A DNA stretch of 64,000 nucleotides from Luteimonas terricola (GTDB taxonomy: Bacteria; Pseudomonadota; Gammaproteobacteria; Xanthomonadales; Xanthomonadaceae): assembly GCF_004352845.1 (NCBI RefSeq), contig NZ_SJRX01000002.1:248001-312000 (forward strand), written 5' to 3'. Under the pieces are notes generated by a model. That model saw nothing but the letters and a program-made list of their open reading frames with translations, was not told where the DNA came from and did no database searches. The position numbers and the translations under genes are program-made. Within the stretch, counting starts at the first letter, position 1. The number at the start of each line of letters is the position of its first letter. Below, in pieces: positions 54,991 through 62,758 of the stretch.

Positions 54991-55724
54991 CCTCGCTGCC
55001 ACCGCCGTCGACGAAGAAGCTCGGCCTGGTGATCGACCTCGACACCTGCGTGGGCTGCCATGCCTGCGCGACCAGCTGCAAGGAGTGGAACGCCGGCGGC
55101 ATCACCGGGCCGCTGACCGACGAGCGGCCCTACGGGAAGGAACCCGAAGGCGTCTGGTTCAACCGCGTGCACAGCTACGAGGTCGCCGCGGAACCAGCAC
55201 AGCCCGCCATGACCCTGCACTTTCCGCGCAGCTGCCTGCACTGCGAAACCCCCGCCTGCGTCACCGTCTGCCCCACCGGCGCCAGCTACAAGCGCGCCGA
55301 GGACGGCATCGTGCTGGTCGACGAGGACAAGTGCATCGGCTGCAAGCTCTGCAGCTGGGCCTGCCCCTACGGCGCGCGCGAGTACAGCCCGGTCGAAGGG
55401 GTGATGAAGAAATGCACCCTGTGCGTGGACCGGATCTACAACGAGAACCTCGACGAGTCCGAACGCGTACCCGCCTGCGTGCAGGCCTGCCCGACGCGCG
55501 CGCGGCACTTCGGCGACCTCGGCGATCCCGAGTCCGACGTCTCGAAGCTGGTCGCCGAGCGCGGCGGCGTGGCGCTGATGCCCGAACTCGGCTACCAGCC
55601 GGTGAACCGCTACCTCCCGCCGCGGCCGCGGCGCGACGGCAGCGACGGCGCCAGCGCCGAAGCCACCGCGCCCACGCGCGCATCTTCCCCGCTGCATTGG
55701 CTCAACCGCATGCTGAGGCGCTGA
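54987..55724 (+). CDS. soeB: sulfite dehydrogenase iron-sulfur subunit SoeB
   Basis: Electron-transfer subunit with four [4Fe-4S] clusters, 245 residues, cytoplasmic side of the membrane. Cysteine groups: CVGCHACATSCKEWN, CLHCETPACVTVCPTG, CIGCKLCSWACPYG and CTLCVDRIY with CVQACPTRA. DmsB/NrfC-like order. Starts at ATG 54987 in overlap with the small upstream gene. The C-terminal 30 residues are Ser/Ala/Arg-rich. It connects SoeA to the quinone-binding anchor SoeC encoded seven bases downstream. Confidence 0.92.
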   Translation: MTSLPPPSTKKLGLVIDLDTCVGCHACATSCKEWNAGGITGPLTDERPYGKEPEGVWFNRVHSYEVAAEPAQPAMTLHFPRSCLHCETPACVTVCPTGASYKRAEDGIVLVDEDKCIGCKLCSWACPYGAREYSPVEGVMKKCTLCVDRIYNENLDESERVPACVQACPTRARHFGDLGDPESDVSKLVAERGGVALMPELGYQPVNRYLPPRPRRDGSDGASAEATAPTRASSPLHWLNRMLRR

Positions 55725-55731
55725 ACCCACG

Positions 55732-56688
55732 ATGCATCCCGCCCTGTCGGTCATTTTCTTCACCACCCTGTCCGGCGCCGGCTACGGCCTGCTCGCCTGG
55801 TCGGGGCTGAGCATCGCGCTGCTGGCGCTGCGCGGCGGCCTGTCGCCGGCGCTGGAAGGCGTGCAGCTCGCGGGACTGGGGTTCGGCCTGCTGCTGTCGA
55901 CCATCGGCCTGCTGTGTTCGCTCGCGCACCTGGGCAAGCCCGGCCGTGCCTGGCGCGCCTTCAGCCAGTGGCGGACCTCGTGGCTGTCGCGCGAGGGCGT
56001 GCTGGCCGTGGCCACCCCGTTGCCGGTGCTGGCCGCGATGGCCCTGCTGCTGTGGATGGAGCCCGGCGCCACGCGCGCCGCGTGGCTGGCCTGCCTGGGC
56101 CTGCTGCTGGCCGTGCTGGCGCTGGTCACGGTGGCCTGTACCGCGATGATCTACGCCTCGCTCAAGCCGATTCCGGCCTGGCGCCATCCGCTGGTGCTGC
56201 CGGTGTACCTGCTGTTCGCCCTGCTCACCGGCCTCGCGCTGCAGATGGTGGTCATGGCGGCGATGCTGCGCGGCCAGGACCTGGCCGGGATGCTGCCGAC
56301 CCTGGTGCTGTTCGGCCTGGCGCTGGCGGTGCTGAAGTGGCTGTACTGGCGCGCGATCGACGCTGCGCAGGAGCCGGCCACCCGGGGCGCCGCGGTGGGC
56401 CTGCCCGACCGCGAGGTGCGCGTGTTCGAACGCCCGCATACCGAGGCCAACTACGTCACCCGCGAGATGGTCTTCGAACTCGCGCGCCGCCACGCGCTCC
56501 GGCTGCGGCTGGCGGCGGTGGCCGGGCTGGTGGCGGCTCCACTCCTGGCCAGCGCGCTGATGGTCCTGGGCTGGCTACCGGCCCTGGCCGCGACCGGGCT
56601 GGCGGCGCTGGGGCTGCTGGCGGGCGCGTTCGCCGAGCGCTGGCTGTTTTTTGCCCAGGCACGGCACGTCGTCAGCGCCTATTACTGA
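55732..56688 (+). CDS. soeC: sulfite dehydrogenase membrane anchor SoeC (DmsC-like)
   Basis: Integral membrane quinone-interacting anchor, 318 residues, about eight helices, DmsC/NrfD superfamily. N-terminal HPALSVIFFTTLSGAGYGLLAW and SLAHLGKPGRAWRAFSQWRTSWLSREG are the typical DmsC stretch, with the His and Arg/Lys near the quinone site. The C-terminal helices end in RWLFFAQARHVVSAYY. It completes the Soe complex and the operon. Confidence 0.92.
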   Translation: MHPALSVIFFTTLSGAGYGLLAWSGLSIALLALRGGLSPALEGVQLAGLGFGLLLSTIGLLCSLAHLGKPGRAWRAFSQWRTSWLSREGVLAVATPLPVLAAMALLLWMEPGATRAAWLACLGLLLAVLALVTVACTAMIYASLKPIPAWRHPLVLPVYLLFALLTGLALQMVVMAAMLRGQDLAGMLPTLVLFGLALAVLKWLYWRAIDAAQEPATRGAAVGLPDREVRVFERPHTEANYVTREMVFELARRHALRLRLAAVAGLVAAPLLASALMVLGWLPALAATGLAALGLLAGAFAERWLFFAQARHVVSAYY

Positions 56689-56708
56689 ACCGCAGGTCCG
56701 CGGGCGTC

Positions 56709-56737
56709 TTGGAACGGCGGCGATTGGTCGCGATAAT
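56709..56737 (+). promoter_or_regulatory. sigma-70-like promoter for the DUF481 gene
   Basis: TTGGAA (56709-56714), a 17-base spacer, then GATAAT (56732-56737), about 34 bases before the ATG. A CGGAG ribosome site follows at 56758-56762. It lies 20 bases after the soeC stop, so the DUF481 gene is its own transcription unit. Confidence 0.7.
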
Positions 56738-56771
56738 GGCGATGTAACCGTTTACTTCGGAGCCCCTGCGC

Positions 56772-57452
56772 ATGCTCGCGGCCCTCTGGCTGGCCCTTGC
56801 CGCCCCACCCGTGCTTCTCCAGCCCTTGCCGGAATCCCCCGGCGAGCCGGCGGTGATCGCGCTGGCGTCGGGCCGTGCCGACCTGCGCCGTCCCTGCTAC
56901 CGCCTGGTCTGCGCGGATGCCGGCTGGAAGGCACCGTCCCGGTTTACGCGCATCGAGCAACCGTCGACGCCAGGCGCCGTCGACCCGCTGATGCCGATGC
57001 GCCTTCCGGTGATCGCCGCGCGGCGCTACCCGCTGTACTCGCCGGCATCGCGCCGCGACTGGCGGATCAACCACGGCAGCCACTCGCGCTTCACCGCGGG
57101 CTTCGGCTACGAGGCCGTGCGCACCCCCGATACCAACGTCAAGCTCGAGTTCGGCACCGGCTACCGCCTGCAGCCCTATGCCGACCATGGCACCGCCGGC
57201 GAAGGCATGATCGTCCGCAGCCGGCTGGAGCTGCGCCAGAGCATCGCCGACCGCGCCCTGCTGACCCAGAACCTGCTGGTCGAGACGGGCAGGTTCAACA
57301 CCACTACCCGCCAGGTGATCGGCCTGGACCTGCGCCTGCAGGACCAGTGGACGCTGCATTCGAACTTCGAACTGCGGCATGACAGCGCTGGCAACGGTGG
57401 GACAGGGGCGACGGACACCGAAGGCTCCGTGCAGGTGCGGTACCGGTTCTAG
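56772..57452 (+). CDS. DUF481-like outer-membrane beta-barrel protein
   Basis: Exported protein of 226 residues. A short hydrophobic N-terminus (LAALWLALAAPPVLL) may be a signal peptide. The C-terminal two-thirds shows alternating beta strands (RFTAGFGYEA, VKLEFGTGYRLQPY, VRSRLELRQSI, QVIGLDLRLQDQWTLHSNFELRHD) and ends in VQVRYRF, with a terminal Phe for BAM recognition. This matches the DUF481/YdiY group. The N-terminal 75 residues (with Cys pair RRPCYRLVCAD) are not part of the usual family and look unusual. Function unknown. Confidence 0.75.
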   Translation: MLAALWLALAAPPVLLQPLPESPGEPAVIALASGRADLRRPCYRLVCADAGWKAPSRFTRIEQPSTPGAVDPLMPMRLPVIAARRYPLYSPASRRDWRINHGSHSRFTAGFGYEAVRTPDTNVKLEFGTGYRLQPYADHGTAGEGMIVRSRLELRQSIADRALLTQNLLVETGRFNTTTRQVIGLDLRLQDQWTLHSNFELRHDSAGNGGTGATDTEGSVQVRYRF

Positions 57453-57540
57453 GGGAAACGGTTTCGACGAAAAGTGTCTGCGCCACGAAGGGCCCCGCGT
57501 CATATCAGTGCCGCGCGTTCCCTCCAACAAGAGAAGAGCC

Positions 57541-58455
57541 TCATCTTTCCGGCAGAAACTCCCCGGCCCCCGCAGCCAGCAGCCGCCCCGCAACATCGCG
57601 GCCGAGCACTTCAGGGTCGGCAGCCGGCCCTTCGGCATGCGCGCGCACGCTGCGCCCATCGCGCTCGCTGCCCACCAGCCCATCCAGCCGCAGCATGTCG
57701 CCATCGAGACGCGCAAACGCCGCAACCGGCACGTGACAGCTGCCATGCAGCGCCAGGTTGAGCGCGCGCTCCGCCGACGCACAGGTGCGGGTGGGCGCAT
57801 GGTCGAGGACGCGACACAGCGCCATGACCTCGGCATCGTCGCCGCGGCACTCGATCGCGATCACGCCCTGTGCCGGCGCAGGGAGCCATTCCGGCGCATC
57901 CAGGCGCGCGCGGGTGCGTCCGCCCAGGCCCAGCCGATCCAGTCCCGCGCAGGCCAGCACGATCGCGTCGTACTCGCCCGCATCCAGCTTGGCCAGCCGC
58001 GTGTTGACGTTGCCGCGCAGGTCGCGGATCTCCAGGTCCGGGCGCAGCGCGCGCAGCTGCGCCTGTCGCCGCAGCGAGGAAGTCCCGACGCACGCACCCG
58101 GAGGCAGCGCGTCGAAGGTCGCGAACTGGTTGCTGATGAAGGCGTCGGCATGGTCCGCGCGCGCCAGGAAGGCCGGCAGCGCGAACGGCGCGTCGACCTC
58201 CATCGGCACGTCCTTGAGCGAATGCACCGCGCAGTCGGCGTCCCCACGCAGCATCGCCAGCTCCAGCTCCTTCAGGAACAGACCCTTGCCGCCGATCGCC
58301 GCCAGCGAGCGGTCCAGCACCTCGTCGCCGCGGGTGGACATGGGCACCAGCTCCACGGCCAGACCCGGGTGGGCGGCGCGCAGCAGGTCGGCGACGTGTT
58401 CGCTCTGCCAGAGGGCGAGCGGGCTCTTTCGGGTGGCGATGCGGAGTGTGTTCAC
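57541..58455 (-). CDS. hemC: hydroxymethylbilane synthase (porphobilinogen deaminase)
   Basis: Polymerises four porphobilinogens to hydroxymethylbilane in heme synthesis, 304 residues, cytoplasmic. The dipyrromethane cofactor is attached to Cys240 in [12 protein letters not shown]; the catalytic Asp region is HSLKDVPME, and [11 protein letters not shown] plus [12 protein letters not shown] bind substrate. The start is GTG at 58455, giving the conserved [16 protein letters not shown]; a GATAAT box lies six bases before it, suggesting a leaderless mRNA. No hemD follows; the next gene downstream is convergent. In pseudomonads hemC directly follows algR, but here dadA-dadX stand between them. Confidence 0.96.
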   Translation of the reverse strand: MNTLRIATRKSPLALWQSEHVADLLRAAHPGLAVELVPMSTRGDEVLDRSLAAIGGKGLFLKELELAMLRGDADCAVHSLKDVPMEVDAPFALPAFLARADHADAFISNQFATFDALPPGACVGTSSLRRQAQLRALRPDLEIRDLRGNVNTRLAKLDAGEYDAIVLACAGLDRLGLGGRTRARLDAPEWLPAPAQGVIAIECRGDDAEVMALCRVLDHAPTRTCASAERALNLALHGSCHVPVAAFARLDGDMLRLDGLVGSERDGRSVRAHAEGPAADPEVLGRDVAGRLLAAGAGEFLPER

Positions 58456-58461
58456 GCCGCC

Positions 58462-58467
58462 ATTATC
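58462..58467 (-). promoter_or_regulatory. -10 element (GATAAT) six bases before hemC start
   Basis: GATAAT on the minus strand (58467-58462), six bases before the GTG start. Same class as the ybeD, ubiE and WYL-regulator boxes. No clear -35 is seen. Confidence 0.5.
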
Positions 58468-58487
58468 GCCTTCCGCACGGGCCACCG

Positions 58488-58517
58488 TGGATTCCGATCC
58501 ATATACTGGCGGATTCC
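58488..58517 (+). promoter_or_regulatory. candidate operator and -10 region upstream of dadA
   Basis: GGATTCC occurs twice (58489-58495 and 58511-58517), 22 bases (two helical turns) apart, around TATACT (58502-58507), a good -10 hexamer. TGGAT-TCCG-ATCCA (58488-58501) is a dyad overlapping the first copy. It would be a suitable site for an Lrp-type regulator, which controls dad operons elsewhere; no regulator gene is adjacent. Confidence 0.4.
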
Positions 58518-58570
58518 ATGAACCCGCCGGCCACGCCGCCCCTGGCCGCCCGCCCGATCGAGTCAATCCA

Positions 58571-59857
58571 ATGCGTATTTTGATCCTGGGCTCCGGTGTG
58601 ATCGGAGTGACCAGCGCGTGGTATCTGCGGCAACAGGGACACGACGTCGTCGTCATCGACCGCGCGTCCGGGCCCGCCATGGAAACCAGCTTTGCCAATG
58701 CCGGCCAGGTGTCGCCCGGCTACGCCTCGCCCTGGCCCGCGCCGGGCATCCCGCTGAAAGCGGTGGGCTGGCTGCTGTCGCGGCACGCGCCGCTGGCGAT
58801 ACGGCCGACCGCCGACCCCGCGCAGTACCGCTGGATGTGGCAGATGCTTCGCAACTGCACCCATCACCGCTATGCCATCAGCAAGGCGCGGATGGTGCGG
58901 CTTGCCGAGTACAGCCGTGCCTGCCTGGAGGAACTGCGCCGCGACACCGGCATCGCGTACGAGGAGCGCACACTCGGCACCACGCAGCTGTTCCGCACAC
59001 AGGCGCAGCTCGACGGTGCCGCCAAGGACATCGCGATCCTGCGCGAGTACGGCGTGCCCTACGAACTCCTCGACCGCGCGGGAATCGTCCGCGTGGAGCC
59101 GGCGCTGGCCAGGGTCGCCGACACGCTGACCGGCGCGCTGCGCCTGCCGGGCGATGAAACCGGCGACGGCCACCTGTTCACCACCAGGCTGGCGGCGATG
59201 GCCGAGGCCGCAGGCGTCGAGTTCCGCTACGGGCAGGATATCGAAGCCCTGCTGGGTGACGGCGACCGCCTCGCCGGCGTGCGCATCCAGGGCCGTACCG
59301 AGACCGCCGACCGCTATGTGCTCGCCCTGGGCGCGTGGTCGCCGCGCCTGCTGGCGCCGCTCGGCATCCGCCTGCCGGTGTACCCGCTCAAGGGCTATTC
59401 GCTGACGATCCCGATCACGAACCCCGAGCTGGCGCCGCACTCGACCGTGCTCGACGAAAGCTACAAGGTCGCGATCACCCGCTTCGACGAGCGCATCCGC
59501 GTCGGCGGCATGGCCGAAGTCAGTGGCTATGACCTGTCGCTGCCGCAGCGCCGCCGCGACACCCTGGAGATGGTGGTGCGCAGCCTGTATCCCGACGGCG
59601 GCGACCTCGCCAACGCCAGCTTCTGGAGCGGCCTGCGCCCGTCCACGCCCGATGGCCCGCCCGTCGTCGGCACCACGACGTACCGCAACCTGCTGCTCAA
59701 CACCGGCCACGGCACCCTGGGCTGGACGATGGCCTGCGGCTCGGGGCGCTACCTGGCCGACCTGGTGGACGGCCGCCCGCCCGCGATCGACAGCGAAGGC
59801 CTCGACATCTCCCGCTACGGGCGTGCCTGGCCCGCGGCGCCCACGGGGCTGCGCTGA
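58571..59857 (+). CDS. dadA: D-amino acid dehydrogenase, small subunit type
   Basis: Membrane-associated FAD enzyme that oxidises D-alanine to pyruvate, passing electrons to the respiratory chain, 428 residues. FAD-binding GxGxxG in [15 protein letters not shown] at the N-terminus; [28 protein letters not shown] is a DadA signature. The C-terminal [14 protein letters not shown] and [16 protein letters not shown] complete the DAO fold. The stop shares one base with the start of the racemase gene (TGATG), giving the classical catabolic dadA-dadX pair. Confidence 0.95.
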   Translation: MRILILGSGVIGVTSAWYLRQQGHDVVVIDRASGPAMETSFANAGQVSPGYASPWPAPGIPLKAVGWLLSRHAPLAIRPTADPAQYRWMWQMLRNCTHHRYAISKARMVRLAEYSRACLEELRRDTGIAYEERTLGTTQLFRTQAQLDGAAKDIAILREYGVPYELLDRAGIVRVEPALARVADTLTGALRLPGDETGDGHLFTTRLAAMAEAAGVEFRYGQDIEALLGDGDRLAGVRIQGRTETADRYVLALGAWSPRLLAPLGIRLPVYPLKGYSLTIPITNPELAPHSTVLDESYKVAITRFDERIRVGGMAEVSGYDLSLPQRRRDTLEMVVRSLYPDGGDLANASFWSGLRPSTPDGPPVVGTTTYRNLLLNTGHGTLGWTMACGSGRYLADLVDGRPPAIDSEGLDISRYGRAWPAAPTGLR

Positions 59858-60939
59858 TGCGCCCTGCGCGCGCCACCATCGACCTCGACGCCCTGCGCCA
59901 CAACTACCGCCACGCGCGCACGCTCGGCGGCGGCAAGGCGCTGGCCGTGGTCAAGGCCGACGCCTACGGACACGGCGCCGTGGCCTGCGCGCGCGCGCTC
60001 GACGGCGAGGCCGACGGCTTCGGCGTGGCCTGCATCGAGGAGGCGATCGAGCTGCGCGAGGCCGGCATCCGCGCACCCATCCTGCTGCTGGAAGGCTTCT
60101 TCGACGCCGACGAGCTGCCGCTGATCGAACGGCATGCGCTGTGGACGGTGGTGGCTTCGTCCTGGCAGGTGGATGTGCTCGAGCGCCATCCGCTGCGGCA
60201 GCCGCTGCCGGTCTGGCTGAAGCTCGACTCGGGCATGCACCGCCTGGGCCTCGCACCCGAGGACTATCCCGATGCATGGCGGCGCCTGCGCGCACTGCCG
60301 TGGGTGGGCGACATGGTCGCGATGAGCCACTTCTCGCGCGCCGATGAACTCGGTCACGCCAGCACGCCCGCGCAGCTGGCCACCTTCGACGCGATGCTGG
60401 CGCGGCTTCCACCCGGCACCACCACCAGCCTTGCCAACTCCGCCGCGCTGATGGCCTGGCCGACGGCGCGCCGCGACTGGGTGCGCCCCGGCCTGATGCT
60501 CTATGGCTCGCACATGCTCGACGCGCCGTGCGCGGAGGCCGAGCCGCTGCGCGCGGTGATGGAACTGGCATCCAGGGTCATCGCCGTGCGCGAGCTCGCC
60601 GCGGGCGAGCCGATCGGCTACGCGGGTGCCTTCACCACCTCGCGCCCGACGCGTGTAGGGGTGGTCGCTGCCGGCTATGCCGACGGCTATCCGCAATACG
60701 CGACCTCGGGCACCCCGGTGATCATCGACGGCCAGCCGGGCGAGCTGATCGGGCGCGTCTCGATGGACATGCTGACCGTGGACCTGACCGACCACCCCGG
60801 CGCCGGTATCGGCAGCGATATCGAACTGTGGGGCGCGCGCCTGCCGGTCGCAGAAGTCGCGGCGCGCAGCGGGAACAGCCCGTACCGGCTGCTGACGGGG
60901 CTGAAGCGGGCGCCGCGGCAGGTGGTCGAGCGCTCCTGA
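59857..60939 (+). CDS. dadX: alanine racemase (catabolic DadX type)
   Basis: PLP enzyme interconverting L- and D-alanine, 360 residues, cytoplasmic. PLP lysine Lys33 in [14 protein letters not shown]-ring Arg and neighbours in [12 protein letters not shown]; catalytic Tyr region [16 protein letters not shown]-terminal [16 protein letters not shown]. Overlap with dadA and shared orientation make the catabolic role likely; since no other alr is seen here, it could also serve the cell wall. Often annotated simply as alr. Confidence 0.94.
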   Translation: MRPARATIDLDALRHNYRHARTLGGGKALAVVKADAYGHGAVACARALDGEADGFGVACIEEAIELREAGIRAPILLLEGFFDADELPLIERHALWTVVASSWQVDVLERHPLRQPLPVWLKLDSGMHRLGLAPEDYPDAWRRLRALPWVGDMVAMSHFSRADELGHASTPAQLATFDAMLARLPPGTTTSLANSAALMAWPTARRDWVRPGLMLYGSHMLDAPCAEAEPLRAVMELASRVIAVRELAAGEPIGYAGAFTTSRPTRVGVVAAGYADGYPQYATSGTPVIIDGQPGELIGRVSMDMLTVDLTDHPGAGIGSDIELWGARLPVAEVAARSGNSPYRLLTGLKRAPRQVVERS

Positions 60940-60985
60940 TCCCGGTTGCGCACGGGCCATGCCCGGCGCCGCGGACCTGCGCCGC

Positions 60986-61717
60986 TCAGCGCTCGCGCAG
61001 CATCTCGCGCAGCGGCGCCGCGCAGCGGCGGCTGACCTCCAGCGGCTGGGCGCCGTGGCGGAGGATGGCGTGGACGTGGCCCTCGGGGTCGCGCCGGAGT
61101 TCGACCAGTTCGTGGCGGGCCACCAGGCAGTTGCGGTGAATGCGCAGGAAACGGTCGCCGAACTCCTCCTCCAGCGACTTCAGCGACTCTTCGATCAGGT
61201 CCTCGCCGCGGGCGTGGTGCACGACCACGTACTTCTCCTCGGCCTGCAGGTAGTGCACGTCCTCGATCGGGATCAGGCGCAGGCTGCCGCGCAGGCGCGC
61301 GCAGAGATGGGTACGGCGCTTGCCGGCGCCGCCCTCGCCGCGGCCGCGCTCCAGTCCCGCTGTGAAAGTGCGCACGCGTTCGAGCGCCGCCTCGAGGCGC
61401 TCCGGGCGCACCGGCTTGACCAGGTAGTCGACCGCGGCGGCGTCGAAGGCCGACAGCGCGTGGGCGTCGTAGGCGGTGCAGAACACCACGGCCGGGCGCG
61501 GTTCGAAGGCGGCCAGGTGACGGGCGGCCTCGAGGCCGTCGATGCCGGGCATGGCGATGTCCAGCAGCACGAGGTCGGGTTCGTGCTCGGCGCAGGCCTG
61601 CAGCGCGGTGCGGCCGTCGCCCGCCTCGGCGACCACGTCGATGTCGGCGTGCGCGGCCAGCAGCGTGCGCAGGCGCTCGCGTGCCAGCGGTTCGTCGTCG
61701 GCGATGACCACCTTCAT
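60986..61717 (-). CDS. algR: LytTR response regulator AlgR
   Basis: Two-component regulator, 243 residues. Receiver domain 1-115 with acidic pocket ADDEP, phospho-acceptor Asp53 in LLDIAMPG, Thr in FCTAYD and Lys in YLVKPV. LytTR DNA-binding domain from about 145 (LRLIPIEDVHYLQAEEKYVVV to FLRIHRNCLVARHEL). It matches AlgR of pseudomonads and xanthomonads, which controls exopolysaccharide, pili and virulence traits. Its normal partner, the sensor kinase AlgZ/FimS, is reduced to an 80-codon remnant directly upstream, so this regulator is an orphan here. The ATG overlaps that remnant's stop by four bases. Confidence 0.93.
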   Translation of the reverse strand: MKVVIADDEPLARERLRTLLAAHADIDVVAEAGDGRTALQACAEHEPDLVLLDIAMPGIDGLEAARHLAAFEPRPAVVFCTAYDAHALSAFDAAAVDYLVKPVRPERLEAALERVRTFTAGLERGRGEGGAGKRRTHLCARLRGSLRLIPIEDVHYLQAEEKYVVVHHARGEDLIEESLKSLEEEFGDRFLRIHRNCLVARHELVELRRDPEGHVHAILRHGAQPLEVSRRCAAPLREMLRER

Positions 61718-61952
61718 GGCGTCCTCCTCAGCGTCGCCAGCGACAGCTCCAGCCCGCAGGCATAGTAGCCCGCGTCCCAGCCGCAGGCCATGCGCGTCCG
61801 CGGGCCGAAGGCATAGCCCGGACGATGGGCGATGCTGCGCTGCGCGTGGCCGGCGGCGTGCACGCCAACTGCGCGATGCCAAGCATCGCCGCAAGCCGCG
61901 GCAACCGGCACAGGTCGGACAGCCACGGCTCGTCGGCGCGCGCCTGGCCCAT
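61714..61952 (-). pseudogene. remnant of sensor histidine kinase algZ/fimS (internal deletion and frameshift)
   Basis: From ATG 61952, five bases after the esterase stop, the frame reads MGQARADEPWLSDLCRLPRL, then AAMLGIAQL. LSDLCRLPRLAAML resembles the N-terminus of AlgZ/FimS (LPELC-type start before helix 1). The frame then degenerates. A second frame, ending TGA at 61714 in overlap with algR, reads GHAQRSIAHRPGYAFG then MACGWDAGYYACGLELSL, like the end of a LytS-type ATPase domain. The total of 239 bases is not a multiple of three. The membrane helices, phospho-accepting His and most of the ATPase are missing. The reading rests on remembered family patterns. Confidence 0.55.
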
Positions 61953-61957
61953 TGTCC

Positions 61958-62626
61958 TCAGCCCGCCGCGAACCGCTGCGAGAGCCAGTCCCCGAGATCG
62001 CGGATCTCCTCGGCGCAGACCGAATGCGGCATCGGATAGCCGTGCCACTCGACCTCGAAGCCGAGTTCGCGCAGCAGCGCCGCGCTCTGCTGGCCGGCCT
62101 GGAACGGCACCACCGGATCCTGGCTGCCGTGGCCCATGAACACCGGCGGCTTCCCGGCGCCGGCGACCAGCGCCTCGCGCGCCTTGTGTGCGGAGGGCAT
62201 GTACGTGGACAGCGCGACCAGCCCGGCCAGAGGCTCGGCGCTGCGCAGGCCTGCAGCCAGCGTGACCGCGCCGCCCTGCGAGAAACCCGCCAGCACCACG
62301 CGGGAGCGCGGCACGCCGCGTTCGACTTCCCGGGCGATGAGCGCCTCGACCTGCGCCGTCGACTCGGCCACGCCGGCCTCATCGGCGCGATTGGCCAGGT
62401 CGGTGTCGACGATGTCGTACCAGGCCCGCATCGGCACCCGGTTGTTGATGGTCACCGGACGCAGCGGCGCGTGCGGGAACACGAAACGCAGCGCCGGCCA
62501 GTCGCGACGCAGCAGCTCGGGCACGATCGGCACGAAGTCGCTGCCGTCGGCGCCAAGGCCGTGCAGCCAGACGATGCTCCATGCCGGGTCCGGCCCGGTC
62601 TCGCGTTCAATGCATTCCAGCAGCAT
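61958..62626 (-). CDS. carboxylesterase / phospholipase family alpha/beta hydrolase
   Basis: Cytoplasmic serine esterase of 222 residues, dienelactone-hydrolase-like carboxylesterase (Pseudomonas EstB type). Catalytic Ser in VLAGFSQGGAV, Asp in GHGSQDPVVPF, His in GYPMPHSV. N-terminal WLHGLGADGSDF forms the oxyanion hole region, FPHAPLRPVTINNRVPMRAWYD the lid strand. It acts on short-chain esters or lysophospholipids. It is read first in the run esterase-algZ remnant-algR. CATAAT on the minus strand (62659-62654) lies about 28 bases before the ATG as a possible -10. Confidence 0.92.
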   Translation of the reverse strand: MLLECIERETGPDPAWSIVWLHGLGADGSDFVPIVPELLRRDWPALRFVFPHAPLRPVTINNRVPMRAWYDIVDTDLANRADEAGVAESTAQVEALIAREVERGVPRSRVVLAGFSQGGAVTLAAGLRSAEPLAGLVALSTYMPSAHKAREALVAGAGKPPVFMGHGSQDPVVPFQAGQQSAALLRELGFEVEWHGYPMPHSVCAEEIRDLGDWLSQRFAAG

Positions 62627-62758
62627 GGCAACCCTCTACGCACCTGGCGCGCCATTATGCACAGGCGCACCAGGCGGGCCGCCACGCAGCTGCCGGGCCA
62701 GGGGCGAATCACGGCACACGCCATGCGGCTTCGATGACGATCCTGCTGCGGTGGCGGG

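Noticed and set aside
57453-57540. Terminator between the DUF481 gene and hemC
   Set aside because: Only a short GAAAC/GTTTC dyad is seen; no stable stem with a T-run on either strand.
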